From the NCBI GenBank assembly GCA_949127975.1, contig CASBRB010000393.1, forward strand, positions 1-39,430: a stretch of 39,430 nucleotides of DNA, read 5' to 3'. The stretch comes from Oscillatoriales cyanobacterium PMM_0019 (lineage in GTDB: Bacteria > Cyanobacteriota > Cyanobacteriia > Cyanobacteriales > CASBRB01). Every line of letters starts with the position of its first letter. Position 1 is the stretch's first letter. The translations under genes and the position numbers were made by a program. Below, piece after piece: positions 35,339 through 39,430 of this stretch. A model generated the notes under the pieces. It had not been told where the DNA came from and did no database searches. It saw only the letters and a list, made by a program, of their open reading frames with translations.

Positions 35339-36379
35339 CTACAATTTAGCAGCACCAATGGCGGCTCCAATCAACCCTACGTGCTGATTCAGCACCACAT
35401 GCACTGGCACTTTTGCTAGTAACGAACTTACTCGCCCCTTTTCGCTAAAGGCATGGAGGAAACTCCCCTCCTGAAGCAGTGGCAGATTTTTAGCCGCGAT
35501 CCCACCAGCAATGTAAAGACCGCCGTAAGGTAAGAGTTTGAGTGCTAAGTTACCAGCTTCAACTCCGTAGGCTTCGATGAAGATTGCCATCGCCTGCATT
35601 GATATGCGATCGCGTTTTTCTAGAGCCGCTTGTGCGATTACTACTGCTGGTTCGACTGTCTTCTCACTTTGTCCTACTTCTTGCTCCCACATCTTCACGG
35701 CTTGCGCCACATCTGGGGATTCTTTGGCAAACTGCCGATCTCTGAGAAACTGGTAAATAGATACAATGCCTCGCCCTGATACCACGCGCTCGACGGAGAC
35801 TCGCCCGATATTATGCTTGTCTCGCAAATATTTCAATAGTTGAAATTCCAACTCGGAGCGGGGGGCAAAGTCAGCATGTCCGCCTTCACTAGGAAAGACT
35901 TGATAGCTATCTCCCAGTTGGATTAAAAATCCTTCTCCTAAACCAGTACCCGCCCCTATCACCCCAATGGGAGCGTCTGGATGAGGCTTTCCTGGTTGTA
36001 AGGTGTACAAGTCAGACTCTGATAAACCCAGCACCCCATAACCAACGGCGGCAAAATCGTTGATTAAGGTGATATTGGTTATTCCCAGTTGTTCTTGCAG
36101 ACGTTTAGCATCCAGGGACCATCCGAGATTGGATAATACAGAAGTATTATCAATTACTGGCCCGGCGATCGCCAAACAAGCCTTTTCCGGTACTAAAGTT
36201 TTGCCCAGTTGTTCGGCTGCTGCCCCCAAAAACTGTAGTACGATCGGCCCCAAATCAGGGTAGTCTCGGCTGGGATAAAGTCCTTCATATAGGGTTGATA
36301 ATCGTCCCCCATCTGACGCTTCCACCAGCCTTAGTATGGTTTTGGTGCCGCCAACATCTCCCGCTAGTAGTAATTTCAT
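35339..36379 (-). CDS. glk: Glucokinase
   Basis: 346-aa cytosolic enzyme phosphorylating glucose to glucose 6-phosphate with ATP. It belongs to the Glk (PF02685) family: N-terminal phosphate loop LLAGDVGGTKTILRLVE, catalytic-site region ITLINDFAAVGYG with its Asp, GAGTGLGEGFLI, SEGGHADFAPR with the His/Glu/Asp set, and the C-terminal GGLYIAGGIAAKN. The length is normal. The start ATG lies two bases after the stop of the histidine phosphatase gene, so both are surely in one operon. The nearby sugar importer may feed its substrate, but is a separate unit. Confidence 0.95.
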   Translation of the reverse strand: MKLLLAGDVGGTKTILRLVEASDGGRLSTLYEGLYPSRDYPDLGPIVLQFLGAAAEQLGKTLVPEKACLAIAGPVIDNTSVLSNLGWSLDAKRLQEQLGITNITLINDFAAVGYGVLGLSESDLYTLQPGKPHPDAPIGVIGAGTGLGEGFLIQLGDSYQVFPSEGGHADFAPRSELEFQLLKYLRDKHNIGRVSVERVVSGRGIVSIYQFLRDRQFAKESPDVAQAVKMWEQEVGQSEKTVEPAVVIAQAALEKRDRISMQAMAIFIEAYGVEAGNLALKLLPYGGLYIAGGIAAKNLPLLQEGSFLHAFSEKGRVSSLLAKVPVHVVLNQHVGLIGAAIGAAKL

Positions 36380-36381
36380 GC

Positions 36382-37065
36382 CTATCTATTAAATCGGATT
36401 ACCTTTTCTGTTTGGCTCAAATGGGATATATCCCCGTTCAACTCCATTAACCATTCTTGACTATGACATACCAATTTAATCAAGCAACACAAGGCAGCGT
36501 TAATTTTTGGCTCGGTAGTTACACCTAGCAGTCCCATTGTACCACCTAAGACTGATGCGCCGTGCCCCACCAGTAGGATATCATATTCAAACTCAGCCGC
36601 CAAGCGTTTGGCTGTACGACCAGCTCGTTCTAGTACCACCTGGGCGGTTGTTTCTGGATACTCAGGCACAATGCGAGAACTATAGCTTAAATCAATCCTA
36701 GGAAAGCGTTCAGCTAAAGCTGCGGTCGGCATTTTTTCGGGCATTGCTGGCATCCAAGCAGGATTGAGCCACTCACTCAATCCTGCTTCAATTTTGATGG
36801 GCAAATCCAAGGTTGTGGCTATTTGATTTGCTGTTTCCACCGTTCGCAAAAAAGGCGAAGCAAAAATATGGGCGATATTTTCCCCCACCAGGCGTTGCCC
36901 TAGTTGCTGTGCTTGGACAATACCATCCTTTGACAGCGGTGGATCGTAGGGGCGCTCTGCCGTGTTGAACCATTCCGGGTTAACGAAGTCTAAGCGGTTT
37001 CCATGTCTTGCTATCCAGACGGTTTGAGGCATTTGCTCGATCGGTTTAAAGGTATCAGGGTACAA
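36382..37065 (-). CDS. Histidine phosphatase superfamily protein
   Basis: 227-aa phosphoglycerate-mutase-like phosphatase. The nucleophile is in IARHGNR (RHG motif), the second Arg in ASPFLRTVETA, the Glu in LSEWLNP, and the second catalytic His in LVGHGASVLG. It belongs to branch 1 of the superfamily; the substrate is not predictable (sugar phosphates or protein phosphates are known). It is the first gene of an operon with glucokinase, which suggests a sugar-phosphate role. The ATG at 37065 fits; an in-frame ATG slightly downstream (MPQTVW, 37029) is an alternative. Confidence 0.88.
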   Translation of the reverse strand: MYPDTFKPIEQMPQTVWIARHGNRLDFVNPEWFNTAERPYDPPLSKDGIVQAQQLGQRLVGENIAHIFASPFLRTVETANQIATTLDLPIKIEAGLSEWLNPAWMPAMPEKMPTAALAERFPRIDLSYSSRIVPEYPETTAQVVLERAGRTAKRLAAEFEYDILLVGHGASVLGGTMGLLGVTTEPKINAALCCLIKLVCHSQEWLMELNGDISHLSQTEKVIRFNR

Positions 37066-37422
37066 ATTTTCTGAATTTGTTGTATAAAATGCATTCTTCC
37101 AATGTTATTGTGGGTACTCTCATAGTAGGCAGGATCGGGAACTTCCTGCAGCCAAAACGATAATTGTATCTTAAGGAGCAGTTCTACCTCGGTCGATGTG
37201 TTACAATATTTAACATAATTATGTCTGTAGCCAGAAATTTTATGACAACAGCGAGGGGACTAATGGCAAAGTGTTTGTCACCCTAATGGTAGCCCACAAG
37301 CAAGGATAACGTAGGGCGATCGCCTGCAATCGTCCCAAACATGCCACTGAGCGAACCGATTGATTGGAAAATCGGCTGCTCTGCCAACATCTTCCACGAC
37401 CTTAACACTATTAGCCAGCGCC
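37066..37422. promoter_or_regulatory. Divergent promoter region of phosphatase/glk and sigma factor genes
   Basis: Intergenic stretch of 357 bp without a credible gene. It should contain two divergent promoters, but no strong consensus pair could be fixed. The HIP1-containing palindrome GGCGATCGCC lies at 37315-37324. An in-frame upstream extension of the sigma gene to a TTG at 37360 is unlikely to be translated. Confidence 0.4.
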
Positions 37423-38379
37423 ATGAAAACTGCTCCAACTTCAACTGACACCGTTCGCGCTTACTTGCGAGAAATTGGCCGTGTACCACTGCTGACTCAT
37501 GAGCAAGAAATCCTTTATGGTAAGCAGGTGCAGCGCTTAACCGGCTTACAAGAAGTGAAAAAATCCCTTGAGCAGGAACTAGGGTATCAGCCACCCCTAT
37601 CCCAGTGGGCAAAAGCTTGTGGGCTAGAAGAGCCCCAACTGCAAGAAACTATAGCTGTCGGTGAAGCAGCTAAGCGCAAAATGGTGGAAGCCAACTTGCG
37701 ACTGGTAGTTTCAGTTGCTAAAAAGTATATTAAGCGCAACCTTGACCTGTTGGACTTAATCCAGGAAGGCACCATCGGGATGCAGCGAGGCGTCGAAAAA
37801 TTCGATCCCACCAAAGGTTATAGGTTTTCTACCTACGCCTATTGGTGGATACGACAGGCTATTACCCGCGCCATTGCCGAAAAAGCACGTACAATCCGCC
37901 TACCTATCCATATTACCGAAAAACTTAACAAAATTAAAAAGGCTCAGCGTTACTTGGCTCAAAGGTTAGGACGACCTGCTACTATTTCAGAACTGGCACG
38001 AGAACTGGAATTGACAGATAAACAAGTTCGGGATTATCTGGAACGGGCGCGTCAGCCTTTATCTTTAGATCTGCGCGTTGGCGATAACCAGGATACCGAA
38101 CTGGGAGATTTATTAGAAGACACCGGTCCTTCCCCTGAAGATTTCGTCACCCAATCATCTTTACAGCTAGATTTGGAAAAATTGATGGCCGATTTAACGC
38201 CTCAGCAACGCGAGGTAGTGTCCCTGCGGTTTGGTTTGGCGGATGGCAAACCCATGACTCTTGCTAAAATTGGGCATCTCCTCAACATCAGCCGCGAACG
38301 AGTGCGGCAAATAGAACGGGAATCCCTCGCCAAACTGCGTAAGCGCAAAGCTGACGTGGGCGAATATGTAGCCAGCTAA
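37423..38379 (+). CDS. Group 2 RNA polymerase sigma factor (RpoD-like)
   Basis: 318-aa sigma-70 factor. Region 1.2 is [19 protein letters not shown]; region 2 includes [37 protein letters not shown] and [15 protein letters not shown] for -10 recognition and melting; region 3 is [15 protein letters not shown] onward; region 4 is [18 protein letters not shown] plus the helix-turn-helix [19 protein letters not shown]. The lack of a long region 1.1 and the small size place it in group 2 (SigB/C/D/E-like); which paralogue cannot be told. The frame opens at a TTG (37360), but ATG 37423 matches the usual short N-terminus. Such factors handle carbon, nitrogen, light or stress responses. Confidence 0.93.
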   Translation: MKTAPTSTDTVRAYLREIGRVPLLTHEQEILYGKQVQRLTGLQEVKKSLEQELGYQPPLSQWAKACGLEEPQLQETIAVGEAAKRKMVEANLRLVVSVAKKYIKRNLDLLDLIQEGTIGMQRGVEKFDPTKGYRFSTYAYWWIRQAITRAIAEKARTIRLPIHITEKLNKIKKAQRYLAQRLGRPATISELARELELTDKQVRDYLERARQPLSLDLRVGDNQDTELGDLLEDTGPSPEDFVTQSSLQLDLEKLMADLTPQQREVVSLRFGLADGKPMTLAKIGHLLNISRERVRQIERESLAKLRKRKADVGEYVAS

Positions 38380-38714
38380 TTATCCAACATCCCCCCTGAA
38401 GGAGGATGGTTTATTAGACTAAAAAATTATTCTAATAAACCGCTCCCCTTCAGGTAAGGGGCTAGATTAGAACTCAGGACTGAGGTTTAATGTTTGAGGT
38501 CTGAGGGATAATTTAGATAAGCTCATTTTTCTTTGGTAGTTCATAAATCCGTCGTTGCTCGTTCGGTTCTGCCCACTTGGTTACAAAATTTAATTTGTTA
38601 CATTTATTTTATAGAAACGAGTAGATCCCGTTGAAGTCGATCGCAGGTAGATAAGACAAACCGCTCCTATCTCGCCCTGAATATAGGACAAACCGATATC
38701 TAGGAGATACAAAG
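38380..38714. other. 335-bp intergenic stretch before the DUF760 gene
   Basis: Apart from the hairpin at its left end, no gene or clear motif is seen. Short repeated phrases (GACAAACCG at about 38655 and 38688) are present. A promoter for the DUF760 gene is expected here but could not be fixed. Confidence 0.4.
38395..38454 (+). terminator. Long hairpin terminator after the sigma factor
   Basis: An outer arm CCTGAAGG (38395-38402) pairs with CCTTCAGG (38447-38454). An inner 11-bp arm GGTTTATTAGA (38408-38418) pairs with TCTAATAAACC (38431-38441). It starts 16 bases after the sigma stop. No long T-run follows, so efficiency is uncertain. Confidence 0.65.
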
Positions 38715-39059
38715 GTGAACAATACATCCTCAAACTCGTCAGAGTTTTTTAACGGCGACGCCGAATCCGGTAATTTGCTGTGGCAATACGTCCAATCAAT
38801 GACCCCAGAGACAATTTCTCAATTATCCAAGCCGAATTCTACTGAAGTGTTTCAGGTGATGGAACGCAATATTGTAGGATTGCTGGGCAACTTGCCTTCC
38901 GAGCATTTTGGGATCACAGTTGCTACCAGTCGGGAAAATTTAGGGCGTCTTTTGGCATCAGCCATGATTAGTGGTTACTTCCTGCGTAATGCTGAACAAC
39001 GCATGAATTTTGAAAGATCTTTGCAACGGGCTGAACCCCATCCTTCAGATGCTAGCTAA
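38715..39059 (+). CDS. DUF760 family protein
   Basis: 114-aa soluble protein widespread in cyanobacteria and plastids. It has the family-like stretches LLWQYVQSMTPETISQLSKP, then VMERNIVGLLGNLPSEHF and ATSRENLGRLLASAMISGYFLRNAEQRM. It starts at GTG 38715 with TAGGAG at 38700-38705, a clear ribosome-binding site, so the GTG is favoured. No enzymatic motif is present. DUF760 proteins are of unclear role; a link to chloroplast or thylakoid processes has been suggested for plants. It precedes the MutT gene on the same strand by about 110 bases. Confidence 0.88.
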   Translation: MNNTSSNSSEFFNGDAESGNLLWQYVQSMTPETISQLSKPNSTEVFQVMERNIVGLLGNLPSEHFGITVATSRENLGRLLASAMISGYFLRNAEQRMNFERSLQRAEPHPSDAS

Positions 39060-39173
39060 GTAAATAGACATCACAATAGTTAAAGCAGCAAGTGAGGTTT
39101 TGCCGTTGTGGCAAAGTAAGACCCCGACAGATGAGAAATTACGTCTGGCGGATTCTACTATTTGGAGATGGTG

Positions 39174-39430
39174 ATGGGTGAAGGTTCTTCCCGGTTAGCC
39201 CATAAATTAATCGGCGTCGCCGTCATCTGGAATCAGCATGGAGAAATTTTGATTGACAAGCGGCGTCCTGAAGGTTTAATGGGGGGACTGTGGGAATTTC
39301 CAGGTGGCAAATTAGAGTCTGGTGAAACTGTTGAAGAGTGTATTAAACGAGAAATTCTAGAGGAGTTGGGAATTGAAATTGTAGTGGGCGCGAGATTGAC
39401 TACCATCGACTACACCTATACCCACTACCG
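39174..39430 (+). CDS. mutT: MutT/Nudix hydrolase, 5' part only
   Basis: Open to the window edge; 85 codons seen. It contains LAHKLIGVAVIWNQHGEIL and RRPEGLMGGLWEFPGGK, with a perfect Nudix box: G-x5-E-x7-REI-x-EE-x-GI (GKLESGETVEE followed by CIKREILEELGI). This is typical of 8-oxo-dGTP diphosphatases of the MutT type; in many bacteria the protein is fused to or near MutY. Three in-frame starts (ATG 39168, GTG 39171, ATG 39174) are possible. ATG 39174 is best placed after GGAG at 39164-39167. The protein's right part is cut off by the window. Confidence 0.9.
   Translation, partial: MGEGSSRLAHKLIGVAVIWNQHGEILIDKRRPEGLMGGLWEFPGGKLESGETVEECIKREILEELGIEIVVGARLTTIDYTYTHY

Noticed and set aside
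37360-37422. Sigma factor start at TTG 37360
   Set aside because: The extra 21 residues match no sigma region, and the ATG at 37423 gives the usual short N-terminus.

Overview
The window comes from a cyanobacterium, most likely a filamentous one. HIP1 octamers (GCGATCGC) recur throughout, for example near 367, 12237, 13083, 17125, 23807, 35607 and 37317. It also carries heptamer tandem repeats of the cyanobacterial STRR kind, a PatA/Hmp-type chemotaxis operon, a group 2 sigma factor, a DUF760 protein and a probable NtcA site. No rRNA, tRNA or CRISPR array was seen.

Left end (1-4.9 kb): a response-regulator adenylate/guanylate cyclase is divergent from an MscS-type channel with a cyclic-nucleotide-binding domain. 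The channel is followed by an HD-fold phosphohydrolase. Together they look like a make/sense/possibly degrade cyclic-nucleotide cassette. 4.9-7.4 kb: an ammonium transporter with a degenerate receiver protein downstream and an NtcA-like promoter far upstream. 7.7-15.1 kb: a complete five-gene chemotaxis-like operon (PatA-type regulator, CheY, CheW, MCP, hybrid CheA), closest in layout to hmpABCDE, ending in two identical tandem hairpin repeats.

Middle (15.3-24.3 kb, minus strand): a small exported basic protein, a 17-unit heptamer array, then a four-gene phosphorelay operon of two large hybrid-free histidine kinases and two response regulators. The last regulator has a degenerate GGDEF and an intact EAL domain. 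One kinase has an ethylene-receptor-like membrane domain that lacks the copper-ligand cysteine. A solo TnpB element (IS1341 type) sits directly against the 5' end of the first kinase.

Right half (26.4-39.4 kb): a sugar ABC importer without its ATPase, then a second cyclase plus MscS/CNBD channel operon. Between channel and importer lies a decayed fragment of another cyclase copy. Next come a membrane-anchored pentapeptide-repeat protein, a secreted protein, glucokinase and a histidine phosphatase. After a divergent promoter region come a group 2 sigma factor, a DUF760 protein and the start of a MutT/Nudix hydrolase cut by the window edge.

Overall this is a signalling-rich accessory region built around second messengers (cAMP-type cyclases, c-di-GMP phosphodiesterase), phosphorelays and motility control, with carbon and nitrogen uptake genes in between. 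The most notable theme is that cyclase and cyclic-nucleotide-binding MscS channel pairs occur twice, with signs of duplication and decay.
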